This document shows, piece after piece, positions 35,283-46,330 of a stretch of 64,000 bases of DNA. The stretch lies in contig JAYKKI010000128.1 of assembly GCA_039881145.1 (NCBI GenBank), forward strand, positions 62,001 through 126,000, given 5' to 3'. A program made the translations under genes and the position numbers. The stretch comes from Druceiella hillmani (lineage: Eukaryota; Arthropoda; Insecta; Lepidoptera; Hepialidae). Position 1 is the stretch's first letter; the number at the start of each line of letters is the position of its first letter. Below the pieces are notes generated by a model. It saw only the letters and a list, made by a program, of their open reading frames with translations. It made no database searches and had not been told where the DNA came from.

Positions 35283-37527
35283 TGCATCTCAAAAGGAATA
35301 TAACAGTACAAAATTTTGCCAAAAAATATTCTGTTTATTCAATATTTACACCGTCATTGGTTGGCACTTCAATTGGTAGTACTGATATTACTGGTGTACG
35401 ATAACTGAAATATGAAATATAAATCTATGATTCGATATTTTCGAGATAACGCAAAAAATTGGACGTATTGTAGTTCGGGAGTTTGTTGTTGATTCATTGG
35501 TTTTGTTTTTTTATGTACAGACCAAATTTTTTGCGAAGAAAGCGTTAAAATATGTTATATAATACGTACGTTAAAATACGTACATTACAATCTCCTCAGA
35601 GAATCATAGAGATTTATCTTCGCCTCGAAACACAAACGTAGATAATCACAAATCTAAATGATAAATATTAATAACACAATGCATGCGGGGTACCTACCTC
35701 AGCTGTTCATATGTAGCGTCTGAGGTGTACGTCTACAACGCGCGCATTCGCGACACTATCTTACTAAATCGCTTGGTATCGTTGTATATACGTTGCTCGA
35801 TTTTGCTCCACTTTCAAAGAGTAAGAAAATATATTTCTCTTTTCCTTTCTCTCTGCGTCATTTCTTTCTTTTCTCTCACGTAATGAAATGTGCCTAAACG
35901 TGACGTGACCTTATAACTTTGCTCTCAATTCTCGTCCACTTATCGATTATAGAATCGCTGCCTAAAAAGTTTCACTTCAAAAGTAGCTTCAGGTCAAAAT
36001 ATACGACAAATTCGTAGGTGGGGAAAATTGGCTAAACTTTTCCAAAGCAGCAGCAAATGAAATATTTAAAAAATTTGTTAAAATTTTACGTCACAAACTA
36101 AGTACGCAAATGATACATTTTTAAAAAGAGAAAGAATATATTTGAAAAGGAAAGAGTTCATTCGACATTTTAATGCAAGCGTCATTCCATATATTAAAGA
36201 AACTCTCGTTAAATAATTATTAAATATTTACTTTTTCCAATAAAGTGTCGATTGGTGGGTCCATGACAAAATATTTTTTCCTGATTTTATGTCAGCTACT
36301 TCTGGAGTTATTATCAAAAATTCTGAGTTATTAACTAAAATATGTACCTCCCTCTATTTCTGAAACTATTGAAGTCAATATTACAAAAAAGCTTTAATAA
36401 AAATTTTCCTACATTTTAATGGAAAACCATGTCCATGATTTCTCATTTTTACATTTTCTGAATTCCTGTTATCTTCAAAATTGTAAAGTTTATATTTGAC
36501 AATATATGTACGTGATGAAGAAGAATATTAATGTGTAAAAAATTTAGAAGATTATACCTCATACTTTCAAACTTAATGAGAATCCAAGTACTACGAGTTC
36601 TACTAGTATTAATCGAGATTTTTTTAAAGCATAATTTTCGATTTTGGAGTGGTGCTAAAAAAGAAGAAGCCATCAAAAAAGCCCACTTAAATTTTATTAT
36701 ATTTTCTCCTTACTCACGTTGCAAGCAATTAAATATGGGAGGAATGTATGAAAAAAAAAATTTAAAAAGCTACGTTTTTAACCTTTAATTAAATTCTTTT
36801 AGATGTGTCCTTCCACCGTATAAACCTTTCTTGATGTAACAATGCAACATAAACAATTAATCGGATCTCACCATACAAAGTAACTGTATTTGTAAATATA
36901 GTACCGATCATAACATTGTATTTGTTTTCTAAAATTATCACACTTAATATTTTACCACAATATCTCTTCGGTGGTTTAGGTCATTAAACATAGAAGATGT
37001 GTTAAGGACAATAAAGCCTTTACAGGTTAGGCTTAAAATCTGTTTCAAGTAATTTTCTTTACTGCTTATGAAAAGCTTATCTTATATATCTATTGTAGAT
37101 ATGTATAAAGTAATTTAGTTTTTCCAGTATCAAATCAATAAATGTTACTTTTATTTTCCTGAGTTTCTGATTTAAAAGAACCATTCGATGTGGGAACTTG
37201 AAGATTGGTATAGTGATAAATAAGCATATTGGCCTGGTGTATATTTCAGTAACACTGTTAACATTCAATAACGTTAACAACACACTGCTCTTGCAATACG
37301 ACCCTATCTTGCAACCCACGTACGAAACCAGTGATGAAGACCAGAATAATAATTACAGGCAAGCGAATGGAGTTTGTGAGAAACTACGACTAAGCTACAT
37401 CGTCCACTTAATATTTTTCGCTACAAAGTTTGTTATTATCAGTACGATGCTTCAAAATGAAAATCGGTAGGGTTGCCAAATTGCCAGATAGTTGGAAAAT
37501 TTTATTTTTTTTAATAAAAAATATTTA
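35283..37527. other. Gene-free stretch with a CpG-containing patch
   Basis: 35683-35780 has more C+G than its surroundings and carries GCGCGCATTCGCG. It is followed by a long pyrimidine-rich run (35815-35880). This might be a relic of a promoter or exon but no gene is recognisable. Small frames at 36449-36788 and 37077-37470 overlap one another on both strands and show no family. Confidence 0.3.
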
Positions 37528-37584
37528 GGCTGTATCTCGGTTGTGTTTGCGTGTAAAATACACAAACATAACTGAAATACAACC
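37528..37584. repeat. Imperfect inverted repeat (hairpin)
   Basis: GGCTGTATCTCGGTTGTGTT onward pairs with a segment ending AACTGAAATACAACC. Arms are about 26 bases with several G-T type mismatches, and the loop is very short. Confidence 0.7.
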
Positions 37585-38004
37585 TGCGTTTCGTTAAGTT
37601 TTGCACATTTCTAAAATTTAAAAAGGCATAGGGCACGATTTTATTTATAATTCCAAATTTAATCGATGAACAATATTATGTAGAAAATATTCATGAATAT
37701 GTTTATTCAATTTACAAATACCAAAGCGTTAGAGTGAAATATGAGAATACCAAATTGTTACTTCTTTTGAATAAAGCATATTTTCAGAAAAATGGAAGAG
37801 AAAAAAAATATTTAAAATTTTATTGTAACTTTTAGCTTTTTCTTTTGATATTTCCTGAATTCCATTGATTCTACAAAAATTCGTGTTTTCCGTAAAAGGA
37901 AGTTTAATATTTAAAGCAATTAGAGATAATAGGTACTGATAAATACACTTTACATTATTTTGAAACAAATTTGTTGAAAATAGTTGTTTATTTGTTTGTT
38001 TGTG

Positions 38005-38039
38005 TTAATCTGTGAAATAGGAAATATTTCACAGATTAA
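38005..38039. repeat. Perfect 15-bp inverted repeat
   Basis: TTAATCTGTGAAATA and its exact reverse complement are separated by five bases. Confidence 0.85.
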
Positions 38040-39055
38040 ATTATTCCTTTGAAAAAAAAATTCATAGCTATTTTTTCTGAAATGGTTGAGAATTTCCTAT
38101 TCAAAATAATCCATATGAAAAACAGACATGTTTTTTTACACCACTAAGAAAAAACGTTTCCAATATTCATACAGATAATGCGCTACTTTAACCCATTGTA
38201 CAATTTACCATGTGTAATCTGACAAAAGGTTTTCTCATATATAAGTAGTCTAATTTATAAAATATGTAATTAAATAAAGTATGAAATCACAATTTTGCAT
38301 TCTATGTAAACAGCGCTAATTATCAGTTTGGCATTGTATTACGTCTAATCGTTAACGTCTGTATATCTTATCGTAATGTCTTATCAATTCACTTCGCATA
38401 GTATAATATTTAAGAAATTCCATAAGATAACTCAAAGTGTTCATATGTGTGTCACTGCCGTTTTTTACAAAGTCTTTAGCCAAGAAACGTAAAATTTGGC
38501 GTAGTTATGAAGAAATATCACATTTTTATATTAAAGAAATTAACTGTAATATATGTCAGTACTTAGTTGCCCCAAACATATTTATATCTATTTTTAGATG
38601 AGACAAATCGTTTATGATTTCTCATATCTCCAATTTCCAAAACAGCTTCTCAAATTAAGACATACAATAGTATAGCAGAACATTGTGGCAAAGTTTTAAT
38701 TCATTTTCCTTGTTCAAAACGTTTGTACACATGTTAGCATCTAATTGGTAATGTATTTATATGTGAGAATACATTAATATTTATGTTTATACGAGTATGT
38801 GTCTAAGTTTGTACAAATTGTATAATGTGAATTCTTATAACAATAACAATTAACAGTTTCCTTTATAAATAATTCCAGTCTTTTTGTTAACGGTAATGAA
38901 AAAAATTCCTAATGGATAACTTTTGATGAAAATCAAAAGAGCTAATCAAAACGTAAACGCTAATATGTGCATCATATTTTGTTTTTTCGCTGTTCACATT
39001 AAAGAACGTAAATAATAATCACTGAAGAAGAAACGAAATGATATTTTATAAAATA
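38040..39055. other. AT-rich stretch with a possible repeat tail
   Basis: On the minus strand near 38520-38455, a CCAAATTTTACGTTTC phrase precedes AAAAAACGGCAGTGAC. This is weakly like the dispersed insect tails elsewhere in the window. Nothing else is seen. Confidence 0.25.
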
Positions 39056-39058
39056 TAC

Positions 39059-39101
<43 letters not shown>

Positions 39102-39110
39102 CATATGTAC

Positions 39111-39180
<70 letters not shown>
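39056..39180. repeat. (TA)n microsatellite, interrupted
   Basis: Two TA tracts separated by TTTCATATGTAC. It is the longest such locus in the window, and the Tyr-Ile frames on both strands are artefacts. Confidence 0.95.
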
Positions 39181-39181
<1 letters not shown>

Positions 39182-40880
39182 AATTCACTTAGTCGTACAA
39201 AAATATTGGAAATGTCTATACAGACAGGAAATTAAAGCTAACATTAAATTCTTTATAACAAAGGTGTTAGATTACGTATCCTTATACGACTACTTAAACA
39301 ATATTTTTCCTTTGGACTTTACAAATTTGGAACGCTATAAAACCATAAATGGTACCAATACCCTAACCGATCTAGTTAGCAAAATATACAGATTCATTTA
39401 CCTGTACTATACGTACCATGAAAATTAATGGGCCAGTATATTATGCAGCATATCGCTGTTTTGTAGTGATCAATAAAAGTGGGAAGTTGGAGATTTATCG
39501 TTATTCTACGTTGATCATTAACGGACGTTTAAGAAAATTTATAAAATTAGTATAATTTAATAATTAAGCTTTATAACTGATTTTACGTTATATATAAAGA
39601 CCTGTTGTGGAATACGATTTTGATATACATCAATTTAATTATATGTTTCTACTGTAAATTAAAATGAAAACTTCTTGAAAGGAAAAAATATCCCAAAAGA
39701 TTTCAAGGGTGAGAGCTGACTAAATCAAATACATTTTTATTCGAGTTGTAACTTTTCAATCTCTTGAATAAATTCAACTTTTAAACGGATTGATACTATA
39801 AATTGTATACTTGCTACTTGCTCCCATGTTCTTAACTTATCATATCATTGTTACTAGAAAATAGAGAGAAAATATCGAAAATATTAGAGTCTAATAAGAT
39901 CATCCATATTTCTGTTCATATTTTCGGGTATCAAAGGCGTTTTTCTTAGAAATTCGTTCGGGAGTATCAATAGAAAACCCGATTTATAAGTTTTGGAAAA
40001 TCATATTTGAATTCTTTTCAGATTTATTGCTAAAAATCGCAAAATAGATATTCCAGTTAAAGAGAAATTTACTAAAAATTTTAGTTCTATTACATTCACT
40101 ATGTATTTAGGCCTGTGGAAGATATGTAATGATATGGGGAAAAATTATATTAACATTTATAAATCACATAATAAAAATACTTCGTAAGCTAGTTTGTTTC
40201 GTTTGCCTTAGTGTGTATGGAACTAATATATTGCGAGAACTACTCATAATTCACAGATTTTTCTTTCTGATAAGCGTGGTCTCTTTGTAATGAAACGAAA
40301 TCAATAATTCAGTACGGCATTTGTGAAACGTGTGAAACACGTATCTTCAATCATTTAAGTTTACTTAAAATTTAATTAAGGTTCTAAACACATATTCACA
40401 TAAATAAATATATCTGCTTAAGTGTCTTTTTATATCTTTTTCGTGCTAAGTTTTTAACTAATTTCCGTCAAATTTTTGATATTTATCCTCTAATCCCAAA
40501 ATGAAGTCCTCGCGTATCGTATTGAAACTCTAAAAGAAAATGGAATCTCTGGTATTTAGCTAATAATTAAAAAAAGAATTAGGAGAAAACGCCATTTATT
40601 ATCAATCATTTTTGCATCATAATATTTATTTTATTAGACCTCATAGATCTGCCATCTAAATAAAAGATTGTTATAAATATCTCTCCTAAATTTCTTCTTA
40701 AACATAAAAAATTACGCATTTTAAATAAATCTTAAATAATAAGAAAACAATAAAGACCTAATAATTAAAATTAACAATTCAAAAAATCTTAACTTTTTGG
40801 TTGCTATAAACTTGAAGTTTCTAATTTAAAAAAAAATTAAATATGCACAGGGTCCAAAAATGTTATTGCCTAATAATTAT
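39181..40880. other. AT-rich stretch, nothing recognised
   Basis: No gene or element can be supported. Confidence 0.35.
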
Positions 40881-40951
40881 GATTATAATATAAATAACAC
40901 CTCTTATGAAAATAAAATATTATTTTAAGAGGTGATATTTATATTATAATC
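40881..40951. repeat. Long hairpin, 26-bp arms with one mismatch
   Basis: GATTATAATATAAATAACAC onward (40881-40906) pairs with 40926-40951, with one mismatch and a 19-base AT-rich loop. The length and geometry resemble a microRNA precursor or a tiny foldback element. No terminal direct repeats are clear. Confidence 0.85.
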
Positions 40952-43348
40952 CAATATTATTGTAACAACCCTATTAACTGCACACACTATATCAAAGCTA
41001 ACTGCTACGAGCCCCTCTTCTGCACCGAAAGCGTGATGAGAATTTTCTGATTAAGACACTTTTTCTTTTAAGTTTACTTTTAGCTTTAATTAAATATTTT
41101 TGTTTAAGGGCCGTATGATGATGTCGAACACAAGTCAATGTTGATTGTTAAAGGCAACATCGTTGCGCGCAATGAATTGCGGGTTCAAATGTTACAGTCT
41201 TAACTTTAATTAAAATAGTTTATCTAATTTTTTCCATATAAATACTTCATATTTAGCCATCTGCTAGAGTTCTATAACTCGCATAATTATTTTTTCAATG
41301 CAGAATCCCTATATATAATATAATTGTAAACTTTTGTTTATGCCTTTTGAAAATATTTGCTTAAAAAATACTTGAGGGGAGGTAGGATGAGTGATATAAT
41401 GCATTAAGGTTTTTTTAAGTTTTGTCTGTTTATACATTTGTGAGACACATTTGCATCACGTAATAACTATTAACTTAATTAGGGTAACGGCTTAGAAAAA
41501 AGGGTTAACATGAAATAACATTTAGTTTTTATTTCACAGTGATCCGTTTACTCAATCAGAATATAAACCAATTTATTATATGATAACAAAAGTATTTACC
41601 TCCTGGATGCATAGTAACTAAACAAATGTATAGCGTGGATATTAATCTTAATAGATGGCGCTAGGTGGATTTTAAATCGCACAATGAAATTTTCCGCCCA
41701 GATCTGCATCGGTAAAATGAAGAGCTGAAATGTGAAAAAATACTTTGAAAGCACCGATACGTTTTTAGTAGTCTGTACAAATGTAGTCCCGAGCCGAAAT
41801 AATATATAGTATTTTTATTGTCACTAAAATTGTATTGATTACCTACTTTGATAGAGCTGTACTGTTGGTACTTATCTGTATATTAAAACGTCTGTTGGGT
41901 TTTGAGAAGAAGGTACTTTTATATATGTTATACTCATGCACATTTTTCTCACAACCTCACTCTTTCCGCAGTTTAAGACCTATGGGATGTATAAATGCTT
42001 CTTTAAAATTATTCCTAACGCGACCTTGTTTATGGTTCGTCTTTAATAATAAACTCCACGAGTTCAATTCCTACTGTGTGCACGTTTTTCTGTTTCGACA
42101 TCAAGCGGCGATACCGTGTCACGCAATTTTTAAAAGATACTGGAATAGTTTAAATATACAATCATCGTAAGTTTAACAGATTTCTTCTTTGGAAGAACTG
42201 TTCAGTATACGAGCGGTACAGGCTATTCGTTATCCCAGCGTATTGTTCATTTGAATTTCTAGGCAGTTCAACTTTGCGAGCAGTTTCAAATATTTCTAAC
42301 GATCCTCCTCAAACTCCGCAGACACCTGTACTAACGGGTGCCTTTAAAAAATCTATACATATGTAACTTTTGGCAGAACAAGCCCTTTAATTATAATTTA
42401 AATAAGGATATTATGTAAATAATGATTTTTTAAATTTTTTTTACTTAATTTTTTTGTTCCCTACTTTCCTGTTGATGGAAATTAATCAACCAATCGGCGC
42501 TACTGTAAACGAATACGTAGGGGCGTATGTATATGTATATTTATGCATGTGTCTGTGTGTTTATTTGAATGTATATATCAATATGTTTTCATTTGCTAGC
42601 TGTAAAGAAATTGTGCCAGTGATACTTGCGGCAAAGTTCAACAGCGCAGGTCACTTTTTATGGACACTAAAATAAGTAGTTTAATTTAGGTAATTTTTAT
42701 TTAGTTTTTATTATATGGCTGCAAATATATTGTTATTAATATAAATATTCAAACCAATCAATGGATGAAAGTTAGAAGTGAGTTTGGTAAATAAGACATT
42801 CAATGAAATTTTAACTTAATACCCCATTTGTGAAATATTAAGCTTTAAAGTAATATGTAATATGATGCTTCCTTTCTGGGGTACTCAATCAAAATCTTAT
42901 CATCTTTGAAAAAAGTATACTATCTTATTTAAGGCAAATATACTTTCTACTTCAGGAGTGTAGTTAAATCCACTAAAGTACTTTATTTACATATATTCAG
43001 TAAATACTCTAATTTCTCAATCATTGTCCAAAGTTGATAGAATTGTATATCCAGAGAAACAAAATACTTTAACCATTAATAATTTTAAATTCCCTAACGT
43101 AACCTGTCGTAGACATATACAGTAATATTCGCATTTTTATCAGATGTTTAATTTACGCATATAAATTTCTACTATTTAGATCAAAGGAAATACTAAATGG
43201 TAATAAATATTTTCCTTTGAGTGCGGAAAAGCTGACCTATCATTCAAATTATGTAACGCGAATGCTAAATGACGGGACAAAAATCGATGTATAAATATAC
43301 ATAATAAATTGGCGTTTCTTGAATTGGTAGTATTGCTGGAAACTGCAT
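40952..43348. other. AT-rich stretch with one long unrecognised frame
   Basis: The plus frame at 41835-42170 is open for 111 codons, and the DNA around 41930-42350 is less AT-rich. I see no domain, and the composition does not favour either strand. AGATGGCGCTAG at 41653-41664 is a word often seen in lepidopteran non-coding DNA. Confidence 0.3.
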
Positions 43349-43350
43349 TA

Positions 43351-45844
43351 GGGGACGGAGGGGCATGTTGTTACAGGGGTAAATAGTTACACACATTTTT
43401 ACTGAGAATTTAAACTCTCTGGCTCATAATATTGGACTCAATCGGTTACGTCCAACATCGCGCATTACGTAAAAGCGACAAGTGACTCGCCGAACAGCGT
43501 GCTGAATGGTTGTGTCCACGTCCTCCGAATTTACCCAAGTAAGTAAAAATGTCCGTTGTCAAATGTTTGATTTTTATGATATATGTATATATTATTTTCA
43601 CTACTTTTTACGGTTAGGAATTGTTAATATATCTAATTTTGATTTACAATATTTAGTTTTACTGCTAGTGATATACATTAATGGTAACCTCAATGTGTTT
43701 AAAAAATTGTGCTATGGGGTAGATAGTTACAAATTTTTGGGGTAATTTGTTACAACTTGCGTAACAACTTGCCTCGTATAATTGGCGCCAGTTGTTACAC
43801 GATACGACTTGCTCCGTATAATTTACCTCCGTATTAATATACCTTCTTAATATTTATAAAATTAAAATATACATTTTTTTAAGTATTAGAAACTATAAAA
43901 GAAAAACCGACAGAGCTTCAAAAAGTCGAGAAGTTTACGAGTCTGCAGCAGCAGAAGTTATAGAAAATAAACAAAGCATTCGAAAAGTAAGCCAAATTTT
44001 TTATCTGTGTCCAATGTCACTATCCAGATATATTAAAAAAAAGAAAAACAACGAATCATGTACATTGGGGTATCTAAAACCTAAATTAGTATTTTCTCAA
44101 GAAACAGAAGATAAATTAGCTTCTTATTTAATTAAAAGTTCCGACATATATTTTGGTTTACTGCCAACGGAGGTGCGAAAACTGGCTTATGAATGTGCAG
44201 TAAAACTGAACTTAAAAAACGTTCCACCTAGTTGGCTTAAAAATAAAATGGCTGGGCCGGACTGGTTTAATAGTTTTATGCGTAGAAATTCTCAACTATC
44301 ACTAAGAACACCAGAAGCGACTTCTTACAGTAGAGCAACATCTTTCAACAGAACGAACGTCAACGACTTTTTTGACAAGCTTCAAGGGTTACTTGAAAAG
44401 TACACATTCACTGCTGCTCGCATTTGGAACACAGATGACGACGGGTGTAACGACGGTACAGAAAACTAAAAAGATAGTTGCTGCCCGTGGTCAAAAACAA
44501 GTAGGTGCAATCACCTCTGCAGAAAGAGGCACACTAGTAACGCTCACATGTGCTATAAATGCATCTGGAAATTCCATCCCCCCGATGTTTGTTTTTCCTA
44601 GAATGAGATACACGGATCCCTTTCTTCGTACGGGGCCATCAGATGCGATTGGAGCGGGCAATTCATCAGGGTGGACGACCGAAAAGGATTTTTTAAAATT
44701 CATGGATCATTTCATTAAACACTTTAACCCTTCCACCGAACAGCCTGTACTCCTTCTGCTGGATAATCACAGTTCACACGTAAATATTCACGTCGTCGAT
44801 AAAGCCAAAGAAAGCAACATAATCATGTTGTCATTTCCACCACACTGTTCCCACAATTTGCAGCCGTTAGATGTGGGAGTCTACGGTCCATTCAAAAACT
44901 ACCTTAATCGAGCACAGATAGCCTGAATGTATAATCATCCAGGTAAAACAATGTCGATTCATGACCTAGTCAAAGAGTCACTTCCACTTGCCCAAAATCA
45001 TTTAAATATAATGGCTGGATTTAAATCGACAGGAATATGGCCCTTCAATCGTGACATTTTTCAAGACCATGACTTTTCACCTTCATATGTCACTGACCGC
45101 CCATTGCGCAATCCAGAATCTAATCCGCCAATTCCTTCTTCTCTGAACGTCAACAATGACACTGGCTCTAGAACATACAGAATTGTTAGATACTGCCTCT
45201 GAACTGAACATAAGCACCACTGAAATTATAGAGGCGATCGAAACTGCAACAAATCCAATACCTCATTTTTGTGACACCAAAAATATAGCTTCTTTGGCTT
45301 CTCTAAATCCCACTGGTTTGCAAAGTTCAACTGTATTATCGACTTTAGTTTCATCAAGTTTGATTCAAAATAAAAGGTGTTATCGATGCTAGGTCCATCT
45401 GGTATACAAAGTAAATTGAAGAACTTTTCGCCTTCAAAAATAAGACCTTTCCCCCAGGCAGAACCTCGAAAACAATCCATCCATAGTCGTCGTAAACAAA
45501 AATCTACTATACTTACTGATACACCGGAAAAAGAAGAATTAGCTAAAGAATATGAAGAAAGAGTAACCAAGAAACAGAAAAGCTGTGATAAAAAGAAATA
45601 TAAAGGAAAAGGTAAAGGAAAGTCTACAAAAATTGTTAAAAATGAAAAAGATAGGGTGAAGAAAAAATATTGGATTCAGATTCAAACTCTGATGCTGATG
45701 AATATTATTGTTTGATGTGTAGCGAAAGTTACAGTACTTCTACAAAAGAAGATTGGGTGGAATGCATACAAAAAAAAATTTTGTGATAGGCTTTATTATA
45801 TTGATAAATATCTAAAAACTGTAACAACATGCCCCTCCGTCCCC
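43351..45844 (+). mobile_element. Complete pogo/Tigger-type DNA transposon with perfect ends and a dead gene
   Basis: The ends 43351-43376 and 45819-45844 are perfect 26-bp inverted repeats starting GGGGACGGAGG. They are flanked on both sides by TA (43349-43350 and 45845-45846), the target duplication of the Tc1/mariner/pogo group. Inside the left end, GTTAC and GTAAC words are repeated many times (43376-43410 and 43720-43805), which are probably transposase-binding subterminal repeats. The single gene runs in plus orientation and ends about 30 bases before the right repeat. Total length is 2,494 bp, normal for a full pogo/Tigger element. Because the ends are intact and the gene is broken, this copy could only move if helped by an active relative. 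Confidence 0.95.
43882..45786 (+). pseudogene. pogo/Tigger-type DDE transposase, broken by frameshifts and a stop
   Basis: The domains, in order, begin with a pipsqueak-type helix-turn-helix (from RNYKRKTDRAS at 43888, through SIRKVSQIF). A CENP-B-type DNA-binding region (PSWLKNKMAGPDWFNSFMRR) follows. The DDE endonuclease has its first Asp in WNTD (44434-44436), its second in LLLDNHSSH (44762-44764) and its third in QPLDVGVYGPFK (44870-44872), with 35 residues between the last two. GIWPFNRDIF follows. The C-terminal part is Lys-rich and ends in an acidic Ser/Asp stretch and YYCLMCSESY, a zinc-finger start cut short. Lesions are an extra base at 44437-44440 right after the first catalytic Asp, TGA in place of an expected Trp codon at 44924-44926, and frame changes near 45160-45200, 45370 and 45665. 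No start ATG is obvious. It may lie in an upstream exon, since TTTTTTTAAG before 43884 resembles an acceptor. Confidence 0.92.
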
Positions 45845-45846
45845 TA

Positions 45847-46129
45847 CTTAGCCTTGCTTTAGCACGAAAATTATTATAAATAATATTTTCATTTTTTTCC
45901 TGCGGTATCAAGCCAAAATATTTTAATAAATTGACATAAACTATAATTTACAAAACATGCATCGTTTTTAATAATTTTGTTTAAACTTTACCTTTTAATT
46001 AATTTAAATTTTCTTTCACTTTAATTGTTTTTGGTTCAACTTAAATATTTTTAGAATAGTAAGCTTTTAGCATTAAATAAAATCAGATAAAAGAGTTATG
46101 TATCGCAAATAAAAAAAAAAAAATTTAAA
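45847..46129. other. AT-rich flank of the transposon
   Basis: Nothing is recognised. There is an A tract at 46110-46122. Confidence 0.35.
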
Positions 46130-46330
46130 ATGCCCGTGTACAGCACTTTAAACGGGTATTTGATCTTCAGATCTGACGATTTAACCCAGTCTGGGAAAAA
46201 TCCGCCCCTTCATGTCGTCAGCCAGCGAAGAGGCGGCAAAAATCCAGACCCTCGCTTGGCCCAACGGGCGGCACCGAGTCCGCCCGCCCAACCACAGCCT
46301 AGTTAGGCCCGGCCTAAGGCCCTAATATCT
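46130..46330 (+). other. GC-rich island, probable mobile-element fragment
   Basis: This is the most GC-rich 200 bases of the window, with sharp edges. A frame of 37 codons (46212-46325) starts MSSASEEAAKIQTLAWPNG. A palindrome TTAGGCC-C-GGCCTAA sits at 46303-46317. The composition differs strongly from both flanks, which suggests an inserted piece of a retroelement or an old exon. I cannot assign a family. Confidence 0.35.

Noticed and set aside
41835..42170. 111-codon plus frame as a gene
   Set aside because: It has no recognised domain, hydrophobic and T-driven composition, no splice or promoter context and no paralog in the window.
45226..45570. 114-codon minus-strand frame
   Set aside because: It is the opposite-strand reading of the transposase C-terminal region.
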